Source of the DNA: Firmicutes bacterium AF25-13AC
GTDB taxonomy: Bacteria > Bacillota > Clostridia > Lachnospirales > Lachnospiraceae
Assembly: GCA_003478935.1 (NCBI GenBank)
Contig: QUFP01000007.1
Span: 1 to 64,000 of the forward strand
Reading direction: 5' to 3'
DNA length: 64,000 bases
A model generated the notes under the pieces. It had not been told where the DNA came from, searched no databases, and saw only the letters and a list, made by a program, of their open reading frames with translations. The translations under genes were made by a program, and so were the position numbers. This document shows positions 55,180-64,000 of this stretch, in pieces (within the stretch, counting starts at the first letter, position 1; every line of letters starts with the position of its first letter).

Positions 55180-55292
55180 CCCAGTATTGCCTTTCCGTCC
55201 TCTGCACGCCTTTGTGCAGCTAATTTTTTATTCTTCTTTTATAAATTCTAAAAACATTCGGATTCGCTTCGCTTCATCCTCATGTTTTTGGC

Positions 55293-55351
55293 GGGGATCA
55301 AGGTCACAAGCTTTCTCATGCAAGCATGATTCGCTTGTGACTTTGATCCCC
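55293..55351. repeat. Large palindromic hairpin between glgD and spoVG
   Basis: GGGGATCAAGGTCACAAGC pairs with GCTTGTGACTTTGATCCCC, 19 bases with one wobble, and the loop contains CATGC/GCATG. Its right arm (55329-55354) matches 62058-62083 at 22 of 26 bases, so it belongs to a repeat family. It may also terminate glgC-glgD, although no T-tract follows. Confidence 0.7.
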
Positions 55352-55359
55352 TGGTATTA

Positions 55360-56479
55360 TCAAATGATGAAGCGGTCTTTCTTTTCTACAACGATGCGAA
55401 TATCACCTGGCTCTGACTTATAGCATGCATTTGCTTCGATGGTTCCTCTGCTCTCTACGATGCAGTTTTCAATGACTGCATTGTCTCCGATATAAACATC
55501 GTTCATGATAATAGAATTTTTGATAACACAATTGTTTCCAATATATGCCTTCTTGAATACAACAGAGTTTCAACTGTACCGTTTACAATACTTCCACATG
55601 CGATCAGGCTGTTTGAAATATTAGCACCCGGATTATATTTTGCCGGCGGCAGATCATCTACCTTTGTGAATACACTGTTGCCTTCCTTGAAGAAATAACT
55701 GCGGACATCTCTCTTTAAGAAATCCATATTTGTTCTGTAGTAAGCCTCAACTGAGGAGATGTTGTTCCAATATGTTTCAAGCTGGTATGCATAAATTCTC
55801 TTGATATCCTTATAACGGATCAGAATATCCTTGACCAGATCATATCTATCTTCCTCTGCTGCACGCTCAATTAGCTCAATCAAAAGACGTCTTCTGATAC
55901 ATAGATACCACATGAAACATTTCTGGAAGTCTCAACCATTGGCTTTTCCTCGTAGCCTCGGATTCTTCCGTCATCATCTGCCTTCACTTGTCCAAAGCGG
56001 CTTAAATCCTCTCCCTCTGGCATTTCCTTGCAGACAACAGTGATATCAGCACGCTTCTGAATGTGGTACTCCAGAATCTTATTATAATCCAGCTTATAAA
56101 TTCCATCGCCAGAAGCCAGAACCACGTATGGTTCATGGCTTCTTTTGAGGAAATGCAGGTTCTGATACAGGGCATCGGCTGTACCCCGATACCAGTTACT
56201 ATTTTCAGCGGTTATAGTAGGGGTGAATACATATAAACCGCCCTGCTTTCTTCCAAAATCCCACCACTTTGAAGAATTTAAATGCTCATTCAAGGATACG
56301 GTGTTATACTGTGTTAAAACTGCTACTTTCTGAATACGGGAGTTTGACATGTTGCTCAGCGCGAAATCAATGCTGCGATAGGTTCCTACCATTGGCATAG
56401 CAGCGATCGCACGGTTATATGACAGCTCCTTCATTCTCTTGTTGTTTCCACCGGCTAAAATTATACCAATCGCTTTCAT
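55360..56479 (-). CDS. glgD: GlgD subunit of ADP-glucose pyrophosphorylase (two frameshifts)
   Basis: Regulatory partner of GlgC in glycogen synthesis, about 373 residues. The start [36 protein letters not shown] and [16 protein letters not shown] are GlgD-like, with reduced conservation of catalytic residues as usual for GlgD. The frame stops at 55880. The next part ([20 protein letters not shown] to GSIVNGTVE) is in another frame, and the last part ([20 protein letters not shown] to DRFII, stop at 55360), the left-handed helix domain, in a third. One extra base at about 55896-55899 and one at 55567-55569 restore a full protein. It overlaps glgC by four bases (ATGA), so the two are translationally coupled. 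Confidence 0.85.
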
Positions 56480-57750
56480 TCTTCCTCGCCTCCCTTGATG
56501 ATGTATCCGCCGCTTACAAGATTTCCATCCGGATAATCTTCAATAGCGGTCTTTCCGGCAATTGCTACGTTCTTTCCAATTGTAACGCCATCCGGAATTT
56601 CGGAGCCTTCTGCAACGGTTACAAGATCACAGCAGTAAACCTTCTTATTATACTGGCTGTCTGCATACTCACCGACACCAATCGTACAATTTTCTCCAAC
56701 AACTGCATCCTGTGCGATGATTGACTTGTAAATCTTTGTTCCCTTCTTGATTACAGCACCCTGCATCAAAATGGAATCATAAACTTCTGCACCTTCTTCA
56801 ACAATAACTTCTGGTCCAATAACGCAATTTCGTACTCTTCCATAGATTTCAGAGCCATCACCTATGATACAGCGCTCAATCTGTGCCGTATCTGCAATAT
56901 ACTGCGGCGGCTGGTTATCAGATTTAGTATATATCTTCCAGAACTCTTCATACAGATTAAATACAGGAACGATATCAATCAGCTCCATATTTGCTTCCCA
57001 GTAGGAATGAAGTGTTCCAACATCCTTCCAATATCCATTAAATTCATAGCAGAATACTCTGTCACCACGCTTATGGCAATATGGAATGACATGCATACCA
57101 AAGTCGCAATTTGGAATATCTTTATTTGTGATCAATGCCTCACGAAGCACAGACCATGTAAATATGTAAATACCCATGGAAGCTAAATTGCTTCTTGGAT
57201 GTGCAGGCTTCTCTTCGAAATCAGTGATACGGCCTGTATCATCTGTGATCAGCACGCCAAAACGGCTTGCCTCCTCAATCGGAACAGGCATAGCAGCCAT
57301 CGTAACGTCTGCATTGTTTGCCTTATGATAATCAAGCATCACTTGATAATCCATTTTATAAATGTGATCACCGCCTAAAATCAATACATACTCTGGATTA
57401 AAGCTGTCAATATAGCGAATGTTCTGATAAATTGCATTTGCAGTACCAGTATACCAATCACTGTTCTCGTTTGCTTCATATGGAGATAGTACTGTCACTC
57501 CGCCATAATTACGGTCGAGATCCCACGGAATACCTATGCCGATATGGGTATTCAAACGAAGTGGCTGATACTGTGTTAACACACCTACTGTATCCACCCC
57601 TGAATTAATGCAGTTACTTAATGGGAAGTCAATAATGCTGTATTTCCCGCCGAAGGATACAGCTGGCTTCGCTACTTCTGAAGTCAAAACTCCAAGACGG
57701 CTTCCCTGTCCGCCCGCCAATAACATGGCGATCATTTCCTTTCTAACCAC
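56476..57750 (-). CDS. glgC: Glucose-1-phosphate adenylyltransferase
   Basis: Makes ADP-glucose from glucose-1-phosphate and ATP, the first step of glycogen synthesis; 424 residues. Features: nucleotide loop [83 protein letters not shown], and a C-terminal left-handed beta-helix with [20 protein letters not shown] repeats. The start at 57750 is preceded by AAAGGGGTGATTTT. GlgD follows directly. Confidence 0.96.
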   Translation of the reverse strand: MVRKEMIAMLLAGGQGSRLGVLTSEVAKPAVSFGGKYSIIDFPLSNCINSGVDTVGVLTQYQPLRLNTHIGIGIPWDLDRNYGGVTVLSPYEANENSDWYTGTANAIYQNIRYIDSFNPEYVLILGGDHIYKMDYQVMLDYHKANNADVTMAAMPVPIEEASRFGVLITDDTGRITDFEEKPAHPRSNLASMGIYIFTWSVLREALITNKDIPNCDFGMHVIPYCHKRGDRVFCYEFNGYWKDVGTLHSYWEANMELIDIVPVFNLYEEFWKIYTKSDNQPPQYIADTAQIERCIIGDGSEIYGRVRNCVIGPEVIVEEGAEVYDSILMQGAVIKKGTKIYKSIIAQDAVVGENCTIGVGEYADSQYNKKVYCCDLVTVAEGSEIPDGVTIGKNVAIAGKTAIEDYPDGNLVSGGYIIKGGEEE

Positions 57751-57994
57751 AAAATCACCCCTTTGTTCTTTAATTGTTGTGTTATCAGTTCACCAAGCGC
57801 CTGTCATCAAGTGAAATAGAACTGTCTAACAGTGAAGGCACATAAGTGCAGTCTTGTGAATAGGCGTTTGGGGAACTGTAATCTTTTAGTACTTGTCGTT
57901 ATTATAGCACATCTCTTTCAAAAAGTGAACAATTTACAGAAAAATTTTTTATGCATTTTTATTTATTTGTTACAGTTCACGCGTCGGGTTACGA

Positions 57995-58127
57995 ATGCCC
58001 TTCGGTGCAATGGTTTCGTCGCCGGACCAAACTCCGCAGGCTCCTGTTAGGTTCTTTCTTATTATACATTACTTTGAAAGACCTGCTTCAAGTGTCCGGC
58101 TCGTGAAATCCATTCACCTTCGGGCAT
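57995..58127. repeat. Long imperfect palindrome (MITE-like or ncRNA-like)
   Basis: The arms 57995-58027 and 58094-58127 pair over about 28 of 33 positions with three small internal loops (ATGCCC/GGGCAT, GGTG/CACC, AATGG/CCATT, GCCGGAC/GTCCGGC), leaving a loop of about 66 bases. A copy of one arm lies at 24041-24074. No coding sequence is inside. Confidence 0.6.
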
Positions 58128-58188
58128 GCTGTAAATATTGCGGTTTTGTGAATAGGCATTCATTCGCACAGCATAATAACATTTACGC

Positions 58189-58216
58189 TTTACATTCCTC
58201 CAAAATCGAGTATACT
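58189..58216 (+). promoter_or_regulatory. Promoter of murC
   Basis: TTTACA, 16-base spacer, TATACT. Confidence 0.65.
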
Positions 58217-58301
58217 TAAATCAAGCAGAATTTGTGTTAAGAAACATCTGTTTTTCAGTATTGACTTTGCTTATTTAACTTGATTATTCGGAGGAAGTAC
58301 C

Positions 58302-59684
58302 ATGTATCATATTAATTTTAAAAATCCATGCCACATCTATTTTATTGGAATCGGCGGCATCAGCATGAGCGGACTTGCTGAGGTTTTAATGAAGGAGGGC
58401 TTTACTGTCAGCGGTTCTGATTCTAAGGAATCACCTCTGACTGACCATCTGTCCTCACTTGGCGCTGTTATCTTTTATGATCAGTCCATCTCTCACATTC
58501 CGCAGGGAACAGATGTCGTTGTCTACACAGCAGCGATCCATCCTGAACATCCAGAGATTGTTGACGCAACAAAGCGCAATATCCCGCTGTTAACAAGAGC
58601 TGAGCTTCTTGGACAGCTGATGAGAAACTATAAAACGGCAATCAACATTGCTGGAACTCATGGAAAGACAACTACGACCTCTATGGTTACTGAAATTCTT
58701 TTGGCTGCTGATACTGATCCGACAATCTCTGTCGGAGGCATTCTTCCAACAATCGGAGGAAATATTCGCGTAGGTGGCTCAAATCTTTTTGTCACTGAGG
58801 CCTGCGAATACACAAACAGCTTTTTATCCTTCTATCCTACTATGGAAGTTATCCTGAATATTGAAGCAGACCATCTTGACTTCTTTAAGGACATTGACGA
58901 TATCCGTCATTCTTTCCGATTATTTATGGAAAAGCTTCCAAAGGATGGAATACTTGTAATTAACGGTGATATTCATAATCTTTCTGAGCTTATCAATGGA
59001 CTTGACTGCGAGATTATCACTGTTGGACACGGAGAATCCTGCGATTATCGTGCTTCTAATATCTCATATAATGAATTTGCTCAGGCTTCCTTTGACGTCA
59101 CAGATGCAAGCAACACTACACTTGGTCACATTCAGTTAAGTGTTCCTGGAGAGCATAATGTTTACAATGCACTTGCTGCCGTTGCCCTTTGCAAAAAGCT
59201 GAATATTTCAATAGATGCCATTGTTTCCGGTCTTTTGAATTTCCATGGCACACAGAGACGCTTTGAAAAGAAGGGTGTCGTAAATGGAATTACTATTATT
59301 GACGATTACGCACATCATCCGCAGGAAATCACAGCGACACTTACTGCTGCAAAGAAGTATCCTCACAAAAAGATCTGGTGCATCTTCCAGCCGCACACCT
59401 ATACAAGAACAAAAGCCTTGCTTACTGATTTTGCAAAAGCTCTGTCCTTAGCAGATGAGGTCGTTCTTGCAAAAATTTATCCGGCAAGAGAAACTGATGA
59501 TCTTGGCATAAGCTCCGACAATATCCGCGTTTTGTTAGAGCAGGCCGGTACAAGTGCTCATTATTTTGAAACCTTTGAAGAAATTGAAAAATTTATTTTG
59601 CAGCATGCAGCCTCTGGTGATCTGGTGATCACTATGGGCGCCGGTGATGTTGTAAAAATCGGAGAAGACTTAATTTCTAAATAA
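58302..59684 (+). CDS. murC: UDP-N-acetylmuramate--L-alanine ligase
   Basis: Mur ligase of 460 residues adding L-Ala to UDP-MurNAc in peptidoglycan synthesis. Features are the N-terminal Rossmann motif IYFIGIGGISMSGLAEVLM, the ATP loop GTHGKTTTTSMVTEIL, EACEYTNSFLSFYPTMEVIL with NIEADHLDFF, HNVYNALAAVALC, RRFEKKG, and DDYAHHPQEITATL. The start is preceded by CGGAGGAAGTACC. It is monocistronic with its own terminator. Confidence 0.97.
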   Translation: MYHINFKNPCHIYFIGIGGISMSGLAEVLMKEGFTVSGSDSKESPLTDHLSSLGAVIFYDQSISHIPQGTDVVVYTAAIHPEHPEIVDATKRNIPLLTRAELLGQLMRNYKTAINIAGTHGKTTTTSMVTEILLAADTDPTISVGGILPTIGGNIRVGGSNLFVTEACEYTNSFLSFYPTMEVILNIEADHLDFFKDIDDIRHSFRLFMEKLPKDGILVINGDIHNLSELINGLDCEIITVGHGESCDYRASNISYNEFAQASFDVTDASNTTLGHIQLSVPGEHNVYNALAAVALCKKLNISIDAIVSGLLNFHGTQRRFEKKGVVNGITIIDDYAHHPQEITATLTAAKKYPHKKIWCIFQPHTYTRTKALLTDFAKALSLADEVVLAKIYPARETDDLGISSDNIRVLLEQAGTSAHYFETFEEIEKFILQHAASGDLVITMGAGDVVKIGEDLISK

Positions 59685-59694
59685 GGTATTCGCA

Positions 59695-59745
59695 AAATCC
59701 CCAATTGCTTGCCCTGATCCTAAGGGAAATAATTGGGGATTTTTT
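59695..59745 (+). terminator. Terminator of murC
   Basis: AAATCCCCAATT/AATTGGGGATTT with an inner CCCT/AGGG pair and a T-run. Confidence 0.92.
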
Positions 59746-59814
59746 ATCGCTTTTCAAAAGAAATAACTTGTGCTATACTTTACAAAGATGATACTTGGAT
59801 TTTGGAGGTTTTTT

Positions 59815-61022
59815 ATGTCCTTTCTTTTACTGGAGAACCGGCTCAGCATAGATACCCTTGTTGTTCCCGGCTATTTTATAGACCGTTTTCTTCCTGCCGC
59901 CTCCGGTACGGATGTAAAGGTTTACCTATATTTGCTTCGCGCTGTCTCGACATCAGCCACTGGTTTAAGCAGTGCTTCAATTAGTGACAGGCTTGATATT
60001 TCAGAGCGCGAGGTACTTCGTTCTCTTAGTTATTGGGAATCTGTTGGTTTGATGCGCCTTAGCTTTACATCGGGTCACGAATTGTCAGGAGTTGCATTTA
60101 CAGATCCATCTATTCAGGCAGAGACAGATGCTTCTGCACAGACTGCACCTACACAGACAGCTGCACCTGCTCCAAGCGTACAATCTGTGATTCCTACGCC
60201 CACTCCTGCTTTAGTTTCTCCTGCAAATACAACCATTGCAAATGCTTCTGGCTCAATGGCTTCCACACAAACTACTACACATTCTGCTGCAAATGCGACC
60301 CCTTCTATACAGTCACTTCATCTTTCCCAAGAGGAGCTGATTCTTCTTGAGAACGATCCAGAGTTTAACATGTATATGTCGGCATGGCAGCAGTATTTTT
60401 CGCGTCCGCTTAATTATGCAGACACAGAATCATTTGGCTATTGGTATCTTCAGTTTAACCGCTCACCAGATGTCATTGATTATCTTGTTGATTACTGCGC
60501 TAATCACTGCAAGGGCAAGCTTAATATGAAATTTATTGATTCTGTTGCCCAGTCCTGGCATCAAAAGGGTCTTCATACACTTGATGCTATTCGTCAGTAC
60601 AATCTGCTTCATAATGATACTGTCTATGCTATCATGAAGGCATATGGATTATACAATCAGACTCCTGCTCCGGCTCAGCTTGAATATATCAATAAATGGA
60701 TTAAGGATTACAGTTTCCCTACAGATGTCTATGTTTATGCCTGCAATATCACGATGAAAAAATGTCAGCGTCCAAATGTTAATTTTACAGAAAGCATCTA
60801 AAACGCTGGAAAGAAAAAAATGTGAAGTCACTTGCTGACGCAGAGGCTGCTGAAAATCAGCGTGATCAAAAGGTAAAAAGTGATGCTGCAAAGCGCACCA
60901 GTTCAAGCCGTGCTTCTTCTGTTGCAAAGGGTACACAGCAGTTTCGTAATTTTACTGAGCGCAAAAATAATAATTACATGGAAAAGATTTTAAAGCAGTA
61001 TAGTCAGGATTCAAATGAATGA
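59815..61022 (+). CDS. DnaD-domain primosomal protein (frameshifted)
   Basis: Replication-initiation protein of about 402 residues if joined. The N-terminal winged-helix part (SFLLLENRLSIDTLVVPGYF, KVYLYLLRAVS, ISDRLDISEREVLRSLSYWE), a Ser/Thr/Pro/Ala-rich linker (about 105-180), and the DnaD C-terminal domain (FGYWYLQFNRSPDVIDYLVD, GKLNMKFIDSVAQSWHQKG with the YxxxIxxxW-like pattern). The frame stops at 60801; one extra C at about 60798 turns the end into ILKRWKEKNVKSLADAE and continues to 61022. The start 59815 follows TTGGAGGTTTTTT. It is next to a DnaI/DnaC-like loader gene, the usual arrangement in Clostridia. Confidence 0.85.
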
Positions 61023-61047
61023 TTATCGCAGAAAGGATTGACTTTTT

Positions 61048-62019
61048 ATGGCTCTGACCAATTCACAATATAATGAACTGATGCGCCGCTACAGCCGCAT
61101 CCGTTTCCAACACCAGCATGAGATGGAAGAACGTCTGCGCCATATCTATGCGCAGTGCCCAAGACTTCTTGAGATTTCAAAGCTTCTTCCGACATCTAGC
61201 GCTGCTCTTGCAAAGGCTAAAATCACCGGCAATAAAGTGCAGGCGCTAAACGCGCAAATGCAGATTGATGCACTTAGACGCGAGCGCGGTGCGCTTCTTT
61301 CTTCTCTTCACTATACACTTGATGATCTTCAGCCAAAGTATAGCTGCCCAGACTGTAAGGATACTGGCTATCTTGACGGGAACCGCAAATGCCATTGTTT
61401 TGAGCAGGCTGGCATCAGCTTACTATATGAACAGTCTGGCATTAGAGACCGTTTGGAACGTGAGAATTTCGATACATTTGATATAAATCGCTATTCAGAT
61501 GCACCAAATCCTCTTCTTGGCGGAATGAGTAATCGCGCCCATATGCAGCGTCTCAAACTTATTTATGAAAAATATGCTTATCAGTTCAAGGATGGAAACC
61601 CTAGTCTTTTAATCTTTGGAAATCCAGGCGTTGGCAAGACATTTCTTTGTAACTGTATTGCAAAGGTTGTTCTTGACAAAGGCTTTTCTGTCTTATATAT
61701 GACTGCTCCTGAATTTTTTGAATCAGCTATGCAGCGTTTTCATTCTAACAACGATGATTCATCAGAAAATGATTCATATGCACTCACATGCAGCCTGTTG
61801 ATTATTGATGATCTTGGAACTGAAAATCTGACTCCTTTTGTAATCAGTCAGCTGTTTCATGTGATCAATTCGCGTGATCTGTCAAGGAAAACAACTATTA
61901 TCTCAACAAATCTAAGCCCAGAAGAGCTTCAAAGTACCTACACTGAGCGAATCTCCTCACGACTTATGGGGCAATATACGCCTATCCCTGTTTTTGGAGA
62001 AGATTTAAGAAATTCGTAG
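61048..62019 (+). CDS. DnaI/DnaC-like helicase loader ATPase
   Basis: AAA+ ATPase of 323 residues that loads the replicative helicase. The N-terminal helical part is followed by a zinc-binding stretch CPDCKDTGYLDGNRKCHCF, Walker A IFGNPGVGKTFLCNCI (about 191-206), Walker B LLIIDDLGTENLT, sensor 1 TIISTNLSPEEL and the Arg-finger segment ISSRLMGQYTPIPVFG. It starts 25 bases after the DnaD-like gene (AGAAAGGATTGACTTTTT before ATG). Confidence 0.9.
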   Translation: MALTNSQYNELMRRYSRIRFQHQHEMEERLRHIYAQCPRLLEISKLLPTSSAALAKAKITGNKVQALNAQMQIDALRRERGALLSSLHYTLDDLQPKYSCPDCKDTGYLDGNRKCHCFEQAGISLLYEQSGIRDRLERENFDTFDINRYSDAPNPLLGGMSNRAHMQRLKLIYEKYAYQFKDGNPSLLIFGNPGVGKTFLCNCIAKVVLDKGFSVLYMTAPEFFESAMQRFHSNNDDSSENDSYALTCSLLIIDDLGTENLTPFVISQLFHVINSRDLSRKTTIISTNLSPEELQSTYTERISSRLMGQYTPIPVFGEDLRNS

Positions 62020-62044
62020 ACATATTTTTTTTCTAAAAAATAAT

Positions 62045-62089
62045 ATGACCCCTGCTAATTCGCTTATGACTTTGATTCTCTGGGGTCAT
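62045..62089. repeat. Hairpin with dispersed-repeat core
   Basis: ATGACCCC/GGGGTCAT stem; the loop (62058-62083) matches 22 of 26 bases of the right arm of the palindrome at 55293-55351. It follows the helicase-loader gene and may act as a weak terminator. Confidence 0.55.
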
Positions 62090-62149
62090 GTTGCACAAAT
62101 TTTTCTTTCTTTTTACGTAAATTTCTTTTTATCCATTTCGACGTAAGGC

Positions 62150-62178
62150 TTGAATCTTCGACATCTTCATGTTATGAT
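62150..62178 (+). promoter_or_regulatory. Promoter of prs
   Basis: TTGAAT (62150-62155), 17-base spacer, TATGAT (62173-62178). Confidence 0.7.
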
Positions 62179-62238
62179 TAGTTAAGGTTCGTACTTTTGG
62201 ACGCAGGTAAGCTGCATATTATAATCATGGAGGTCATC

Positions 62239-63449
62239 ATGCCAAACGAAAAGAATCTGAACACGATACCAGTGGGCACACTGGGTCTTATCCCACTTGA
62301 AAGCTGCGCAAGCCTTGGACAGAAGGTTAATCAATACCTGACTGAGTGGCGCGCTGAGAGAAGTCATGCACAATCTACTGCACTTCACTTCTCTGAATAC
62401 AGCAAGGACAGCTACATTGTCAAAGCAAAGAATCCTCGCTTCGGTTCCGGTGAAGCAAAGGGCGTTATCGAGGAATCAGTCCGCGGCTGCGATCTGTATC
62501 TTATGGTGGATGTTTGTAACTATAGCCAAACGTATTCTCTGTGCGGATATGTGAATCACATGTCTCCAGACGATCATTACCAGGATTTAAAGCGTATCAT
62601 TGCTGCTGTTGAAGGCAAGGCACGCCGTATCAATGTAATCATGCCATTCCTGTATGAAAGCCGCCAGCACAAGCGTACTTCCCGCGAGTCTCTTGACTGC
62701 GCTATGGCTCTTCAGGAACTTACAAAAATGGGTGTATCCAACATCATTACTTTTGATGCTCATGATGCACGTGTTCAGAACGCAATTCCACGTGATGGAT
62801 TTGAGAGCGTTCCGTGTGTATACCAATTTATCAAAGCACTGCTTCGTGCAGAGCCAGATCTGCAGGTTGACAATGAGCATCTTATGGTCATCAGCCAGAT
62901 GAGGGCGGCATGGGCCGTGCAATCCAGCTGACTAACTATCTTGGTGTTGATATGGGTATGTTCTACAAGCGCCGCGATTACACCCGCATTGTAGACGGAA
63001 AGAACCCTATCGTTGCTCACGAGTTTTTAGGTACCAACGTAGAAGGAAAGGATGTCATCATTATCGACGACATGATTTCTTCTGGTGACAGCATTCTTGA
63101 TGTTGCACGCGAATTAAAACGCCGTAAGGCACGCAAGGTTTACGCTGCTGCTACTTTTGGTCTGTTTACAAATGGACTGGCAAAGTTTGATGCTGCTTAT
63201 GAACAGGGTATCATTGATCATATCCTGACCACTAACCTTGTTTACCAGAGACCAGAGCTGCTATCTCGTCCGTACTATGTAAATGTTGATCTGAGCAAGT
63301 ATATTGCACTTTTGATTGATAACTTAAATCACAATGTATCAATTCATGGTCTATTAAATCCGACTGACAGAATCAACCGTATTCTTGAAAAGCATCGTGC
63401 TGCGCAGGCACAAAAAGCTGCCGAGAATAATATCTCTGAGGAAGCATAA
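62239..63449 (+). CDS. prs: Ribose-phosphate pyrophosphokinase (frameshifted)
   Basis: Makes PRPP from ribose-5-phosphate and ATP, feeding purine, pyrimidine, NAD, His and Trp synthesis. The first part has RGCDLYLMVDVCNYSQTYSL, MPFLYESRQHKRTSRESLDC and FDAHDARVQNAIP; the second part has GGMGRAIQLTNYLGVDMGMF and the PRPP loop VIIIDDMISSGDSILDVA. The first frame ends at 62931. One extra C in the CC at 62895-62896 changes ISQMRAAWAV to ISPDEGGMGRA and gives about 404 residues, the longer Prs form with N-terminal extension seen in Lachnospiraceae. The gene is normally essential, so a sequence error is likely. The start 62239 follows GGAGGTCATC. Confidence 0.9.
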
Positions 63450-63459
63450 TACAAACAAA

Positions 63460-63503
63460 AAAACCTTCAAATACATTTTTTATCGAATGTATTTGAAGGT
63501 TTT
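63460..63503. terminator. Bidirectional terminator between prs and trxB-like gene
   Basis: AAAACCTTCAAATACATT pairs perfectly with AATGTATTTGAAGGTTTT, flanked by A- and T-runs, so it can serve both converging genes. Confidence 0.93.
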
Positions 63504-63507
63504 ATTT

Positions 63508-64000
63508 TTATACTGCTTTACAAACAAGTCCGCATACTGTTCCGTCGGCTGCTGCTGTTGTCAGCTGACGCACCGTCTTAGTACGGCAGTCTCCTGCAGC
63601 GTAAACTCCCGGTGTCCTTGTTTTACAATTTTCACCGGCAATTACATATCCAGCCTCGTCAAGATCTACGAGATCTCTAAATACTTCATTGTGAGGCTCC
63701 ATTCCTATTGCAACAAATAAGCCATCTGCCACAAGTGTCTTCTTTTCACCTGAAAGATTTGTAACTTCAAGTTCTGTCAGCTTCTTTTCACCAATAAGTG
63801 CAGTCACACGACTTTCCATCACACACTCAATATTCTCTGCCACCATTACCTGATCAATAAGACTCTTCTCAGCGCGGAATGTATCTCTTCTGTGAATCAA
63901 ATACACCTTGCTGCAAATGCCTGCCAGATACAGCGCATCCTGAAGAGCTGCGCTTCCTCCTCCTACAACAGCCGCTGTTTTCTCCTTAAAAAATGGTCCG
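63508..64000 (-). CDS. Thioredoxin reductase-like protein (partial)
   Basis: C-terminal 164 residues of an FAD/NADPH-dependent thioredoxin reductase-like enzyme; the gene continues past the right edge. The NADPH Rossmann motif AAVVGGGSAALQDALYLAGI and IHRRDTFRAEKSLIDQ are present, as is the C-terminal FAD segment TRTPGVYAAGDCRTKTVRQL followed by TTAAADGTVCGLVC. The active-site CxxC would lie outside the window, so its presence cannot be checked. The frame is open from the edge to the stop at 63508. Confidence 0.88.
   Translation of the reverse strand, partial: GPFFKEKTAAVVGGGSAALQDALYLAGICSKVYLIHRRDTFRAEKSLIDQVMVAENIECVMESRVTALIGEKKLTELEVTNLSGEKKTLVADGLFVAIGMEPHNEVFRDLVDLDEAGYVIAGENCKTRTPGVYAAGDCRTKTVRQLTTAAADGTVCGLVCKAV

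Larger units (their letters stand above)
57751..58301. other. Divergent control region between glgC and murC
   Basis: About 550 bases. For glgC there is an extended -10 TGTGCTATAAT at 57901-57911 (minus) with a weak -35. For murC, TTTACA (58189-58194), 16-base spacer and TATACT (58211-58216). Between them lies the long imperfect palindrome at 57995-58127. The murC leader contains AATCAAG/CTTGATT. Confidence 0.6.

Overview
The window looks like a chromosomal segment of a gut-type Lachnospiraceae (Bacillota, Clostridia). Support: about 42% GC by eye, strong AGGAGG-type ribosome binding sites, TTGACA/TATAAT promoters, and Clostridia markers such as SpoVG, a GlgC/GlgD pair, a DnaD/DnaI-type helicase loading pair, reverse rubrerythrin with PerR, and YesM/YesN sensing. 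No rRNA, tRNA or CRISPR array was seen.

Layout. (1) 1-15.9 kb is a Gram-positive polysaccharide-utilisation locus. A YesMN two-component system runs rightwards and converges on a leftward operon: two LplB/YtcP-type permeases, a solute-binding protein, GH51 arabinofuranosidase, GH43, a type-B carboxylesterase and a GH31 alpha-xylosidase-like enzyme. A LacI regulator lies upstream. The enzyme set fits arabinoxylan or arabinan side-chain removal; no transporter ATPase is present, so a shared one is presumed. (2) 15.9-24 kb is housekeeping: MATE pump, secreted trigger-factor-like PPIase, dtd, xpt, a D-2-hydroxyacid dehydrogenase, a small alarmone synthetase and an OLD-family nuclease. (3) 24.1-29.5 kb holds perR, rubrerythrin, a BFD-like protein, degV, aroK, then a PL22 oligogalacturonate lyase and a GH29 fucosidase. 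(4) 29.5-34.5 kb is an accessory patch: identical 62-bp direct repeats, a decayed RelB/YafQ toxin-antitoxin pair, an Rpn/PD-(D/E)XK nuclease, a TlpA-like protein, gene fragments, a PBECR4-like protein and a candidate structured small RNA. (5) 34.8-38.7 kb is the most intriguing part: a PilZ (c-di-GMP receptor) gene, a membrane-anchored protein and two SipW-dependent, TasA-like secreted proteins, with several strong RNA hairpins. Two of these proteins share a C-terminal 'IWMEGxDxxCxxRIxxG' motif. (6) 38.9-64 kb is core: purF-purB-purA, dCMP deaminase, NlpC/P60 hydrolase, PrsA-like foldase, mfd, pth, polysaccharide deacetylase, GBS-Bsp-like repeat protein, spoVG, glgC-glgD, murC, dnaD/dnaI-like genes, prs and the start of a trxB-like gene.

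An important caveat: at least eight genes, including the normally essential prs, are interrupted by single-base indels, mostly in short homopolymers, that restore a family-like protein if one base is added or removed. Many are therefore probably sequence errors rather than true pseudogenes. All functions are inferred by reading the translated sequence; no database search was run.
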